From DYMC01 sp035406705 (GTDB lineage: Bacteria > Verrucomicrobiota > Lentisphaeria > Victivallales > GWF2-50-93): a stretch of DNA of 64,000 bases. The translations under genes and the position numbers were made by a program. Below the pieces are notes generated by a model that saw only the letters and a list, made by a program, of their open reading frames with translations, was not told the origin of the DNA and ran no database searches. Below are positions 18,247-27,144 of the stretch, in pieces. The stretch spans positions 1 to 64,000 of the forward strand of contig CAYRRM010000005.1 in assembly GCA_964426675.1 (NCBI GenBank). The letters run 5' to 3'. Numbering within the stretch: position 1 is the stretch's first letter; the number at the start of each line of letters is the position of its first letter.

Positions 18247-19833
18247 TTATTTTATATCAAAGAGCCAGCAGTTTTTATTGATATCAAACTTTCTGTTAAC
18301 GGTAAATCTTCCAAGTTTTTTTTCCTTTGAATTCTCTGCGAATTTCGCAAGGATGCCTTCAATTTCTTTTGTTCTATCTGGTATAGAAAGTTTTCTTGCA
18401 ATCTCTATAGCATTTAAATTTTCACCTGCAATTTCCTCAGCATTTTCAATTAGTTTATTCTGGAGTTTTATAATTTCTCTGCTTGCAAGTTTATATGCCT
18501 GAACACCAGGTTGATGAAATGCATTGATATTTATCAACTCGGCATAGAACGCTACAGCCCTTTCATATAAAGCTATAAGCATTCCAATGTAGAAAGGATT
18601 AACCTCATTAATTTTTATTGTTATAACAGACCTGTTTTTTTCAAGTAGAGCGTTAGTAAGGCCAACCTGAAAACCATGAAGGTAATCACCCATTTCTACT
18701 GAATTATCAATAGGTATTCTAAGAGGATCTTTTAGAACTTCAATAAAGGTGGCAAAAAAATCATCTTTTCCGTCATTTAGCTGTTGGATGAAAGCGTGAG
18801 CGTCAGTGCCTCCCTTGTTACCAAATACATTAAGCCCCTGACAAACTAATTTTCCATCTCTGTCGCGTTCTTTCCCAAGACTTTCCATTACTAATTGTTG
18901 GAGGTATCTGGAAAGTAGTATGAGTCTATCGGAGTATGGGACGATTACCATGTTTTTCTCACCTTTGCCCTTTCCTGCGATATACCAGCAGAGTGCAAGC
19001 ATGTAAGCAGGATTTTTTTTATGGTCTGGATTTCTTGTCCATTCATCCATATGACACGCCCCAGCTAAAAGTTCTTTAAAGTTTATTCCTGCAAGTGCCG
19101 CCGGGAGATGTCCTACAATGCTTGTTTCGCTTGTTCTTCCTCCGATTGATTCTGCCATAGGAAAGGTTTTGAGCCAGTTATTTGCTTTTGCGAATTTATC
19201 GAGTTCGCTATTTTCCATAGTTATTGCGCATGCATTTTTCGAAAAATCAAGGTTTTCTTTTTCAAAGGCTCTTATAAGAGCTATCATATTATTTTTTGTT
19301 TCTTGAGTTCCTCCCGACTTTGAAATATTTACTATGAGGGTCTGAGAAAGTTTAATAACCTCAAGAAGGTCAGCGATTCCTGCAGTATCAGTGTTGTCGA
19401 GAAAATAGATTTTAAGGAAATCTTTTCTCTGTTTATTTGATTTTTCATTCCAGTACGGGCCATTTGTGGCAAATTGTAGTAATTGTGGACCAAGAGCAGA
19501 GCCTCCTATTCCATTTATTACAGCGGCCTCAAATTTTTCTCCTGTCGTACTCCTGATTTTTCCGTCTCTTATATCTCTTGCGAAATTTTCTACTTCTTCA
19601 AAAATTTTTGTTTGTGGGTAGTATTTTCTATCTGTAAAGTGCGTTACTTTTCTATTTTCATCAGGGTTTTTTATTTCCCCTGCTTCAATTTTATTCATTT
19701 CAATAACTGCATTTTTTATTTGATCTTTTAATTCTTCGATATGCCTTGATTGTATGTGCATTCCTGAAAAATCAATTTCAAATTTTGTCTCTGGATCACA
19801 CAGAATTAATGAAAAATCTTTGTTATCTTGCAT
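18247..19833 (-). CDS. pgi: Glucose-6-phosphate isomerase
   Basis: A 528-residue enzyme interconverting glucose-6-phosphate and fructose-6-phosphate. Visible motifs: GIGGSALGPQ near residue 110 (sugar-phosphate SIS domain), SKSGGTQET near 170, ESIGGRTSETS near 230, MESLGKERDRDGK near 320 and the HQPGVQAYK helix near 460, which carries the active-site lysine. The last motif has Gln where many PGIs have Glu. Expected length for the long bacterial/plant-like form. It links sugar uptake to glycolysis and lies in an eight-gene minus-strand cluster, 38 bases after sixA. Confidence 0.93.
   Translation of the reverse strand: MQDNKDFSLILCDPETKFEIDFSGMHIQSRHIEELKDQIKNAVIEMNKIEAGEIKNPDENRKVTHFTDRKYYPQTKIFEEVENFARDIRDGKIRSTTGEKFEAAVINGIGGSALGPQLLQFATNGPYWNEKSNKQRKDFLKIYFLDNTDTAGIADLLEVIKLSQTLIVNISKSGGTQETKNNMIALIRAFEKENLDFSKNACAITMENSELDKFAKANNWLKTFPMAESIGGRTSETSIVGHLPAALAGINFKELLAGACHMDEWTRNPDHKKNPAYMLALCWYIAGKGKGEKNMVIVPYSDRLILLSRYLQQLVMESLGKERDRDGKLVCQGLNVFGNKGGTDAHAFIQQLNDGKDDFFATFIEVLKDPLRIPIDNSVEMGDYLHGFQVGLTNALLEKNRSVITIKINEVNPFYIGMLIALYERAVAFYAELININAFHQPGVQAYKLASREIIKLQNKLIENAEEIAGENLNAIEIARKLSIPDRTKEIEGILAKFAENSKEKKLGRFTVNRKFDINKNCWLFDIK
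18337..18349. repeat. Dispersed palindrome TGCGA-ATT-TCGCA
   Basis: Inside pgi near its 3' end, read on the minus strand as Ala-Lys-Phe-Ala. Exact match to the consensus. Confidence 0.75.
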
Positions 19834-19871
19834 ATTTACCTCTTTTTATTTTTGTGAGTCGATATTTTAGT

Positions 19872-20366
19872 TCAAAATAGTTTTTTGACAAGTTCAGAAT
19901 TAATGAAAAATGATAGATAAGAATGATTGGAAAATCCATTCCAGGATGCACAATTAATCTCTATAGCAGCGACAGAGGCTGTAGTCATATTAATTCGTAC
20001 ATTGCCGAGAATAGTTGATAGAGCTTCTTCAATTGCAGGATTGTGCCCTACCAGCATAATATAATTTAGTCTGTCATCAAATGTTGCAATATATTGACAA
20101 AGCTCGTTAGCAGTTATGTTATAAAGAGTTTTGTCAGGGATAATCTTTTCATCTGTTACTTCTATTTTTTTTGCTATTATATGGGCTGTATTTAAGGCTC
20201 TTTGCGCGGTTGAGGATACAATTATGCTTGGTTTTACTTCTATATTTTTTAGAAATTTTCCGAGAATTTTTGCTTCTTCTTTACCTGTCTCAGAGAGAGG
20301 TCTTTCATGATCTATTTCGAAAGTTTTTTCTGCCTTTGCATGTCTTATTAGATATAATGTTTTCAT
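19872..20366 (-). CDS. sixA: Phosphohistidine phosphatase SixA family
   Basis: A 164-residue histidine phosphatase. LIRHAKAEK at residues 7-15 contains the catalytic Arg8-His9, and VGHNP near residue 107 carries the second histidine. The short single-domain form matches SixA, which removes phosphate from phosphohistidine on PTS or phosphorelay proteins. No histidine kinase or PTS gene is in the window, so the partner is unknown. It begins 2 bases after the upstream TPR-like gene and is very likely co-translated with it. Confidence 0.85.
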   Translation of the reverse strand: MKTLYLIRHAKAEKTFEIDHERPLSETGKEEAKILGKFLKNIEVKPSIIVSSTAQRALNTAHIIAKKIEVTDEKIIPDKTLYNITANELCQYIATFDDRLNYIMLVGHNPAIEEALSTILGNVRINMTTASVAAIEINCASWNGFSNHSYLSFFINSELVKKLF

Positions 20367-20368
20367 TG

Positions 20369-21940
20369 TTATTGACTTCTATTTTCATTCTCGAGTATTT
20401 TTAATTGTAATTTGAGAGCATTTGAGAGCTTTTCCGGAAAAAGTTTTATGCATGTTTGAGTTATATCATTTTTTATTTCCTTAAAAGGTGGTAAGCCCAT
20501 TCTACCCCAGCTATGTTTTTGATCTCGATAATATCGCTGGTATACAGCGAATGCAAGTCGTTCATGTGAAGATGCTGAATTTACTTCTCCTGCAGCAAGA
20601 AGAAAACAGGTTCTGTATAGAAGACCACTAATTATGTCCATTGCCTGTCTTGGTGTTGACATCTGGACATCTTCTGTCCATTCCTTTAATACGAAGTGAT
20701 CAACATTTTTCTTGAATTTTGGATTATCTGGTGAAAGTTCTCGAAGTTGTTGAAGATATTCTTCAGCTTTTTGGTATTGCCCGAAGTTATACAATAGAAC
20801 AGTCGCATCAATCATAAAATTTTCGAGAGCGGCTCTAAAAGAATTTGATTTCTGCCTTTTATAAGCTTCCTGATAAGTTTTTTTAACAGCGTCTGCCAGA
20901 TTGAGATTGGGGATTGTCATAAAGTTTCTATAATCATTTTCATCGTAGATCAGGATTTTTCCAGCGAGAAAGGCTTCTTTTAATGATTGAGTTATCATTC
21001 TATCGCAATTGATTTCAATCTGGCCATTTCTATCATAAGTTATGCCTAATGTAGCCCAGTAAATTGCATGGGCTTCCGGGAGTCGCCAGTCAAATGCACC
21101 ATACTTTTTATTGAGCTCATAAACTTTTTGAGGATCGAGTTTATATATTTCTTTTAACCATTTTTTTCGTAAAGCAAGATCAAGTTTTTTCATATCTTCT
21201 TTACTTCTGAATTGTTCTCTTAGTTTCTGTGAAAATCCACCTCTTATACGGAAATCTCTTTCCATATCTGATGTATTCTTAAATCCAGCACTTAAAATAG
21301 CTTCAGCTATAGTTTTTTCTTTTACAAGTTCATTTAAATCTTCGGCATTTTTTAATTCTTCCCAATTTGGGGTTTCTGCTCCAAATACTTTCATCATTTC
21401 AAGAGCCAGTTGATTTTTATAGTATATGTTAGCATCATCCATTATGTTGCCGAGTTTATGTTGATATATCCATCCCAATTCTTTGTATAAAATAGGATCT
21501 CCCGGATTATAAAATAAAGCTTCATCGCGTATTAACTCAATTCCCTTTTTTATCCAGCGCCATCTATCCTCAAAAGATGAGCATGTTACTGAAATATTAT
21601 ATGCCATATTCCATGCTAAATATGCAGTTGCACCGGTAAATCTTGGTTGGAGTTTCGTTATCCATGAGGCTAACTGAACCATTTCAAAATATTGTCCTTG
21701 ATCTTGTAATCTTATGACCCTGAGCCATAATAGATCAGCAAGAAGTCCGCGAAAACTACCAAGGGCCACTGTTGTAAAGGCTATTATTGGAGGAGCATTT
21801 TCGATAATTGTAGTATCTGTGAGTTTTTTTTCATCTCTGATTTTGTTTATTTTTATCTGAAGAAGATTAGATAAAAATATAAAAAAAATAAAAAGAGGGA
21901 TGAAAAATAATATTTTTTTTCTTATTTTTAAGAAGTTCAT
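20369..21940 (-). CDS. Membrane-anchored TPR-like protein of unknown function
   Basis: A 523-residue protein with one N-terminal membrane segment (about residues 9-27) and a long alpha-helical extracytoplasmic or periplasmic part. Helix pairs with W-x-x-x-L and A-Y-x-A-W-N-M patterns (about 75-160) and a NFGQYQKAEEYLQQL repeat near residue 395 resemble tetratricopeptide repeats. The start overlaps the stop of the ABC permease gene by 4 bases (ATGA), so it is probably translationally coupled and works with that transporter. I do not recognise a named family. Confidence 0.7.
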   Translation of the reverse strand: MNFLKIRKKILFFIPLFIFFIFLSNLLQIKINKIRDEKKLTDTTIIENAPPIIAFTTVALGSFRGLLADLLWLRVIRLQDQGQYFEMVQLASWITKLQPRFTGATAYLAWNMAYNISVTCSSFEDRWRWIKKGIELIRDEALFYNPGDPILYKELGWIYQHKLGNIMDDANIYYKNQLALEMMKVFGAETPNWEELKNAEDLNELVKEKTIAEAILSAGFKNTSDMERDFRIRGGFSQKLREQFRSKEDMKKLDLALRKKWLKEIYKLDPQKVYELNKKYGAFDWRLPEAHAIYWATLGITYDRNGQIEINCDRMITQSLKEAFLAGKILIYDENDYRNFMTIPNLNLADAVKKTYQEAYKRQKSNSFRAALENFMIDATVLLYNFGQYQKAEEYLQQLRELSPDNPKFKKNVDHFVLKEWTEDVQMSTPRQAMDIISGLLYRTCFLLAAGEVNSASSHERLAFAVYQRYYRDQKHSWGRMGLPPFKEIKNDITQTCIKLFPEKLSNALKLQLKILENENRSQ

Positions 21941-23388
21941 TTTTTTACTATAAGTCCTATTTCCCTTCTTTTATATAAATACACTGCAACAACAAAAAGA
22001 GGTAATCCTCTTATAAGAAATATTTCAGTAAAAAATTTTGCAATAAAAGAAAATTCTATCAGTTCACCATCAGCAACGGTATCAGAGACTTCAAATTTTT
22101 GCATAGGAATTATTACTGCAAGTATACCGTGACTTGTCTGTCTTGCCGCAGTTTCCCATAAACTCTCACTAGCTCTGAGGGCTTCTTCATCATATCCGAA
22201 GTCTCTTTCTATATCTATAACGAATGAAGCTGATATTCCAAAAATCAAATATGAAATCACTATAAATACGGCAACTGGCATAGAAAAGAGTCCCCCTGCA
22301 GATGCTCCAAGTCCAGCTAATAGAATTATTCTAAGAAATATCACAAAAGCCGCACGCAAATAATTCTGAAAAAAGGAAACTTTAGGTTCAAGGAGTTTTG
22401 GCCCGTCATTTGGTTGGAAAAATAATGATGCTTTTTCCGGATCAAGATTCTGAAATGCGATTCTCGCAGTTCCATCTTTGCGTATAATTACAGGAGAGAT
22501 TTTATCTTCAAGGAAAACTCCACACATAAAACTCTCAGGTTCTGAAGTTTTAGGAATAAGTTCATATTTTGGTTCTTTTCCTTTTTTCGCATCTTCCTCG
22601 TTTTCATAGAAAGGCACATAAGCCCCAAAAATCCCCAGAGTTTGTCTTTGATCTTTTGAAGAGACCTTTCCTACATAGATTCGGTATCTGAAGGAAAGAG
22701 GAGATTTTTGTAAGGGATCCAACGCTTTGTATTTCCATTCTCTAAAATTCCCAAATGGTATTTCACCATATTTTGCGATAATCTGGTTTCTTATTTCTTT
22801 GATGAGTTTTCTTTTCTCCGCGAGAGATAGTTGCTTATCCGGAGCTCCAGGCTTCCCTTCTTTTATTGCCAGATTTAATTTTGTTATTTGCTCTTCAACT
22901 TCTTTGCTAAAATCAGGCATTTCTGGCATATAAACTCTTCGCCCAACCAACACTTCATTTTTTATCTTTTCTTTCTCTTCGTCAGAAAAAGTACTTCGTT
23001 CAAATTGCCATATTGTGAAAATATAAATAATTATTGATGAAAGTAAAAGTAAAACTCCATGTAAAAACACTACTCCTGTAAGCTTGCCAAGCCATATAAC
23101 AACCCTTGAGACAGGTTTCACACAAATCATATGCATTTGATATGTTTCGAGGTCATTTGAAAGCGTAAAACAACTTACCCAGATAGTAGAAAGAGAAAGT
23201 ATAAATCCAGATACTCCAAGACAATATTTCAGAGATACATATATAAGTCCCTTTGCAGTTCCATCGCTTATTATAGTATTAGGTAATATAAAAATCACGG
23301 CAAGAAGTAGTAAAAAGAGAAAGTGGAATACATATGATCGCATCGTTGCTCGACATGTTAGTTTAGCTATTGCCAGGAAAGGAGTCAT
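21937..23388 (-). CDS. ABC-2-type transporter permease
   Basis: A 483-residue membrane protein. There are about two membrane segments near the N terminus (15-35, 50-72), one near 110, then a large soluble insertion (about 135-330), then four or so segments ending near the C terminus. It lies 3 bases downstream of the ABC ATPase gene, which makes it the obvious membrane partner. The LETYQMHMICVKPVSR region after the second segment is typical of ABC-2 membrane proteins at the ATPase contact. The substrate is unknown. One dispersed palindrome lies in the insertion. Confidence 0.8.
   Translation of the reverse strand: MTPFLAIAKLTCRATMRSYVFHFLFLLLLAVIFILPNTIISDGTAKGLIYVSLKYCLGVSGFILSLSTIWVSCFTLSNDLETYQMHMICVKPVSRVVIWLGKLTGVVFLHGVLLLLSSIIIYIFTIWQFERSTFSDEEKEKIKNEVLVGRRVYMPEMPDFSKEVEEQITKLNLAIKEGKPGAPDKQLSLAEKRKLIKEIRNQIIAKYGEIPFGNFREWKYKALDPLQKSPLSFRYRIYVGKVSSKDQRQTLGIFGAYVPFYENEEDAKKGKEPKYELIPKTSEPESFMCGVFLEDKISPVIIRKDGTARIAFQNLDPEKASLFFQPNDGPKLLEPKVSFFQNYLRAAFVIFLRIILLAGLGASAGGLFSMPVAVFIVISYLIFGISASFVIDIERDFGYDEEALRASESLWETAARQTSHGILAVIIPMQKFEVSDTVADGELIEFSFIAKFFTEIFLIRGLPLFVVAVYLYKRREIGLIVKK
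22456..22468. repeat. Dispersed palindrome TGCGA-TTC-TCGCA
   Basis: Inside the ABC permease gene, read on the minus strand as Ala-Arg-Ile-Ala. Fits TGCGA-N3-TCGCA with a non-symmetric C in the centre. Confidence 0.65.
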
Positions 23389-23391
23389 ATT

Positions 23392-24558
23392 TTATTCTGT
23401 TTTTTTATCTGAATTCAAAAGTTTTGAGAGTTTTTCATCAATTTTTTCAATATCTTGGAGAGCAATTTTCGCTTCTTCTGTTTCTTTCTTTTTTGTAATT
23501 TCCTCTTCTTTCTTATTACTTGCCAATAATTCAGAGAGTATTTTGTCTGACTTTTCCTCTTTTTTTTCCTCTTCTTCTTTTTCTTCATTTACCACGAGTT
23601 GCTCAAGGATTTTTTCTTTTTCTTTATCCTTTTCTTCCCTCTTTAAGTAATCTGCAATTCCCCCTCCACCTTGAGCACCAAAAGTCTCTACTCTCTCATT
23701 TTTTGCCTTTTGAACGACTTCAAGGAAGAAGTCCTCAAGTGAACGTTTGGGATGTTCTATTGAAAATTCTTCTCCCTTTAAATTTTCCCTTAAAATTTTG
23801 AGGAGACGTTCAGTTTCGTTAGGATTTAGTGAGGGGAGTTTTAGAGAACATTGTTCTGATATTGTAAGTAATTCATTTAGAGTTCCATTTGCACGAATTT
23901 TTCCTCCATAAAGAATAATCACTCTATCACATACGTCCTCAACATCTGCCAAAAGATGACTGCTAATTATGACTGTCTTGCCTCTTTTTTTCAGGAATAA
24001 AATAAGGTCCTTAATTTCTCTGCAACCTAAAGGATCAAGTCCAGAAGTTGGTTCATCCAGAATAAGTAAGTCTGGATCATTAACCATTGCCTGGGCAAGA
24101 CCAATTCTACGTTGCATTCCTTTTGAATATTCTCCAACCTGTCGTTTTGCCGCGTGAGAGAGTCCCACCATTTCGAGAAGTTGAGATGTTCTATTTTTCC
24201 TTTCTGCAATAGATAAATTGAATAAAGCTCCAAAAAAATCAAGAGTTTCCTCAGCCGTTAAGTACTTGTAAAGATAAGATTCCTCCGGCAAATATCCAAT
24301 GCGGTTCTTTGTTCTTATATCATCAGGAGGATATCCATAAACTGAAATTTTACCACTCGTTGGATATAGTAATCCAAGAAGCATTTTTATCGTAGTAGAC
24401 TTTCCCGAACCATTTGGCCCAAGTAAACCAAAGACTTCTCCTTCATAAACTTCAAAATCCAGGTCATTTACAGCCTTCGCTTTGGGTCTGCCCCAAAAAT
24501 CCCGAAATATTTTTGTCAATCCAATTGACTTTACTACTGTTTCTTTTTGTTTTTCCAT
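23392..24558 (-). CDS. ABC transporter ATP-binding protein with charged, repeated C-terminal tail
   Basis: A 388-residue ATPase. Walker A GPNGSGKST is at 47-55, the ABC signature YSKGMQRR near 145 and Walker B LLILDEPTSG near 165, followed by an H-loop SSH. Residues 1-245 are a normal ABC-2 export ATPase. Residues 285-388 are very rich in Lys and Glu and contain three degenerate copies of a short helical motif of the form KILxxLLxSxKKEE (near 310, 336 and 378). The tail is absent from ordinary ABC ATPases and may form a coiled coil or a docking platform. The stop is 3 bases before the permease start; its own start overlaps the stop of the upstream membrane gene by one base. Confidence 0.88.
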   Translation of the reverse strand: MEKQKETVVKSIGLTKIFRDFWGRPKAKAVNDLDFEVYEGEVFGLLGPNGSGKSTTIKMLLGLLYPTSGKISVYGYPPDDIRTKNRIGYLPEESYLYKYLTAEETLDFFGALFNLSIAERKNRTSQLLEMVGLSHAAKRQVGEYSKGMQRRIGLAQAMVNDPDLLILDEPTSGLDPLGCREIKDLILFLKKRGKTVIISSHLLADVEDVCDRVIILYGGKIRANGTLNELLTISEQCSLKLPSLNPNETERLLKILRENLKGEEFSIEHPKRSLEDFFLEVVQKAKNERVETFGAQGGGGIADYLKREEKDKEKEKILEQLVVNEEKEEEEKKEEKSDKILSELLASNKKEEEITKKKETEEAKIALQDIEKIDEKLSKLLNSDKKTE

Positions 24559-25229
24559 TATTTTTCCCCGGAGAATAAGATAGATTTTCTTTTAGAATGA
24601 ACTTTTTTTATGAAATATATCAATATAGTTATTGCGAATAATAAAAATACAAAATGAGCAAAATTTTCTGTAATTTCTTCAAGTGGAATATGAATTTGCT
24701 TCTCATCCGGAAAAATATTCCTGAAAATTCTCCTGGCCACAAGTTGCGAAAACAAATACGTTATGAACATAGATAGGAATAACTTTCTTGCAAAGGGATT
24801 TTCAGAAAAAAACGCCTGCACTTTTTCAATCTTCCAAATTGCCCACAAGAACATAATGCATATGGCAAAATAAATGTATTCTTTTGTTCGCAATTTAAAT
24901 TCTCCAATTATGGGTAAGTTCCACACAGAAGCATCAAGTTCCCTAATTAAAAAATTCAACGCGAGAATGAAAAAAAATGAATAAATAAAAGCAAATCTTG
25001 AGAGTAAAACGAGCGAAAAAAGTATTACTGGAACAATAGACATAAGAATGATGGCAATTATCTCATTATTACCTTTATGAAGTATTGACTCAAATGAAAG
25101 AAAAAATGAAATATAAGTAACTGTTAATGAGAATATAATAGGAAGAAAAATCCAAGCGTTTTTCCTTTCTATCATAGCACGAAAGAAAATTTTAAATTCA
25201 CTTTTTACTGTATTAATGATGTTTTGCAT
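24558..25229 (-). CDS. Multi-spanning membrane protein, function unknown
   Basis: A 223-residue protein with about six hydrophobic segments (near 27-47, 58-78, 80-95, 112-130, 150-165 and 190-208) separated by short charged loops. It is directly upstream of the ABC ATPase and shares the TAATG stop/start overlap, so it is probably a further membrane component of the same transporter or its accessory. No motif identifies it further. Confidence 0.65.
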   Translation of the reverse strand: MQNIINTVKSEFKIFFRAMIERKNAWIFLPIIFSLTVTYISFFLSFESILHKGNNEIIAIILMSIVPVILFSLVLLSRFAFIYSFFFILALNFLIRELDASVWNLPIIGEFKLRTKEYIYFAICIMFLWAIWKIEKVQAFFSENPFARKLFLSMFITYLFSQLVARRIFRNIFPDEKQIHIPLEEITENFAHFVFLLFAITILIYFIKKVHSKRKSILFSGEK

Positions 25230-25247
25230 AATTTATTTTTTACTTTT

Positions 25248-25955
25248 TTATTCTTCTATTACAGGATTTTTTATAATTCCTATTTTTTCTATCTCAACTT
25301 CAACGATATCGCCATGTTTCATTGCTCCTACACCAGATGGTGTGCCGGTAGCTACGAGATCTCCTGCTTCAAGCGTAAAATTCATTGAAATAAATGAGAT
25401 GATTTGTTTTATATTAAAAATCATATGTTTTGTATTAGAATCTTGCACTAACCTGCCATTTAACCTGCATTGTATTCTTAAATTCTGTGGATCTCCTATT
25501 TCCTCCAGAGGGACAAGACATGGTCCCACGGGAGCAAATGTATCGAGAGATTTTGCCCTAAACCAACCAGATATATCAGTTTTCTGAATATTCCGTTGAC
25601 TTACATCATTAAAACATGTAAACCCCTCTATGTAATTATAGGCATCTTCTTCTCTTACATTTTTACATTTTCTCGAAATAACAAAGGCAAGCTCAGCCTC
25701 ATAGTCTACTCGCGGAGACGCGAAATTATATTTTTTCAGAAAAGATGGAATAACAATAGACTCTCCATTGGCAATAAGCGCATTTGGAGTAATCGCAAAA
25801 AGAACTGGCTCTGCAGGAATTTGATCATCAAATTTAGATACGTTAATATTGGTGTGCTCTTTTATATGATCGAGATAATTTTTCCCGATTGCAATAATTT
25901 TTGACGGAGATAGCTGGTATATTTTATTTTTTCCTTTTACTGGTAATTCTATCAT
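25248..25955 (-). CDS. Fumarylacetoacetate hydrolase family protein
   Basis: A 235-residue FAH-fold enzyme. Motifs: KIIAIGKNYLDHIKE near residue 20; the metal-site acidic residues in DYEAELAFVISRKCKN near residue 82; NDVSQRNIQ near 118; SLDTFAPVGPCL near 140; and DLVATGTPSGVG near 205. The family includes fumarylpyruvate hydrolase, 2-oxo-hepta-3-ene-dioate hydratase and oxaloacetate tautomerase or decarboxylase, and sequence alone does not separate them. First gene of the minus-strand cluster; the spacer upstream (25956-26111) is AT-rich and shared with the divergent DUF3137 gene. Confidence 0.88.
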   Translation of the reverse strand: MIELPVKGKNKIYQLSPSKIIAIGKNYLDHIKEHTNINVSKFDDQIPAEPVLFAITPNALIANGESIVIPSFLKKYNFASPRVDYEAELAFVISRKCKNVREEDAYNYIEGFTCFNDVSQRNIQKTDISGWFRAKSLDTFAPVGPCLVPLEEIGDPQNLRIQCRLNGRLVQDSNTKHMIFNIKQIISFISMNFTLEAGDLVATGTPSGVGAMKHGDIVEVEIEKIGIIKNPVIEE

Positions 25956-26111
25956 TTTCTTTTTCCCTATTTTCCCGATTGAAAGTTGATAAATTTACAA
26001 AATTAAATTTAACTTAAAAATATAGCCTTATCATTGGAGTAAGTCAAAAATTAATTTGACTAGAATTTATTTAGTGCAAAATTATAAAGATAAAAGTTTG
26101 AGCAATTTTAT

Positions 26112-27104
26112 ATGAAAACAGATGCAGAATTTTTAAGTTTTATAAAAAATGATTTATCTGATGTTTTTGATTTATTAGAAAAAGAACGTTTAAAAGTAAA
26201 AAAAGCCTTATTGATGATGCTTGTTCCATCTATTACATGTTTTCTACTCGCTTTTCCTTTGTTTTTTTTATTCCGAACAGCCTTTTTCTCTTTTATTGCT
26301 ATTGTTCTTGCCATAATTATAGGACTTATAATTTATATCTCCTGCGTAAAAGCACCATATGACTCCTATAAACTTGACTATAAATTTAAATTAATACAAA
26401 AAATAGTGAAATTTATTAACCCAGGACTTTCTTATAATCCTTCAGGAGGAATACCGCAAAGCAAATATATGATGAGTAAAATCTTTACAAAAGTTCCTGA
26501 TCGTTATAGAGCAGAAGATTACGTTTCTGGAAAACTCGATAAGACATTCATAGAATTTTCTGAAATTCATTCAGAGTATAAAACTGAAACACGTGATAAA
26601 AACGGAGTTAAACATGAACACTGGCATACAATTTTTAGGGGAATATTTATAATCGCAGATTTTAATAAAGACTTTCGTGGCAGAACATTGGTATTGCCCG
26701 ATATAGCTGAAAAATTTATGGGATTTTTAGGCCAAATACTTCAATCATGGAATCTCGCCCGAGACCAATTGGTGAAACTCGAAGATCCAGAATTTGAAAA
26801 GTTATTTGTCGTGTATAGCACCGACCAGATTGAAGCCAGATATATACTTTCTACCTCACTTATGCGGAAATTAATTGAATTCAATCATAAAGCCAAAAAT
26901 ATCTATAATGCAAAAACTTATTTTTCTTTTGTTGGTTCAAAACTCTTTGTAGCCATTTCTTCATCTAAAAATCTCTTCGAGCCTCCAATTATGAAGGCCG
27001 TAAATGAAAAAAAAATACTGATAGAATATTTCTCATTTATGAATTTAGCCGCAAGTATAGTCGAAGACCTCGACCTCAATACGAGAATATGGTCTAAAAC
27101 ATAA
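26112..27104 (+). CDS. DUF3137 membrane protein
   Basis: A 330-residue protein. After a charged N terminus come two adjacent membrane segments (about 35-55 and 57-78), then a soluble domain with HEHWHTIFRGIF-type residues near 170, ADFNKDFRGRTLVLPD near 185 and an FVGSKLFVAISS strand near 275. These match the DUF3137 family (galactan or envelope-associated proteins of unknown function in many bacteria). No operon partner is obvious; the next gene starts 40 bases later. Confidence 0.75.
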   Translation: MKTDAEFLSFIKNDLSDVFDLLEKERLKVKKALLMMLVPSITCFLLAFPLFFLFRTAFFSFIAIVLAIIIGLIIYISCVKAPYDSYKLDYKFKLIQKIVKFINPGLSYNPSGGIPQSKYMMSKIFTKVPDRYRAEDYVSGKLDKTFIEFSEIHSEYKTETRDKNGVKHEHWHTIFRGIFIIADFNKDFRGRTLVLPDIAEKFMGFLGQILQSWNLARDQLVKLEDPEFEKLFVVYSTDQIEARYILSTSLMRKLIEFNHKAKNIYNAKTYFSFVGSKLFVAISSSKNLFEPPIMKAVNEKKILIEYFSFMNLAASIVEDLDLNTRIWSKT

Positions 27105-27144
27105 ATTATTGCATTATCTTTTTACCATATAAAAATAGGTATCA

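Noticed and set aside
19192..19212. GCGAATTTATCGAGTTCGC as a member of the dispersed palindrome family
   Set aside because: The central spacing is much longer than three bases and the terminal T/A are missing, so it does not fit the consensus.
23520..23801. Plus-strand open frame inside the ABC ATPase gene
   Set aside because: Shadow of the charged tail; no ribosome binding site and Phe/Leu/Pro-rich composition typical of antisense Lys/Glu codons.
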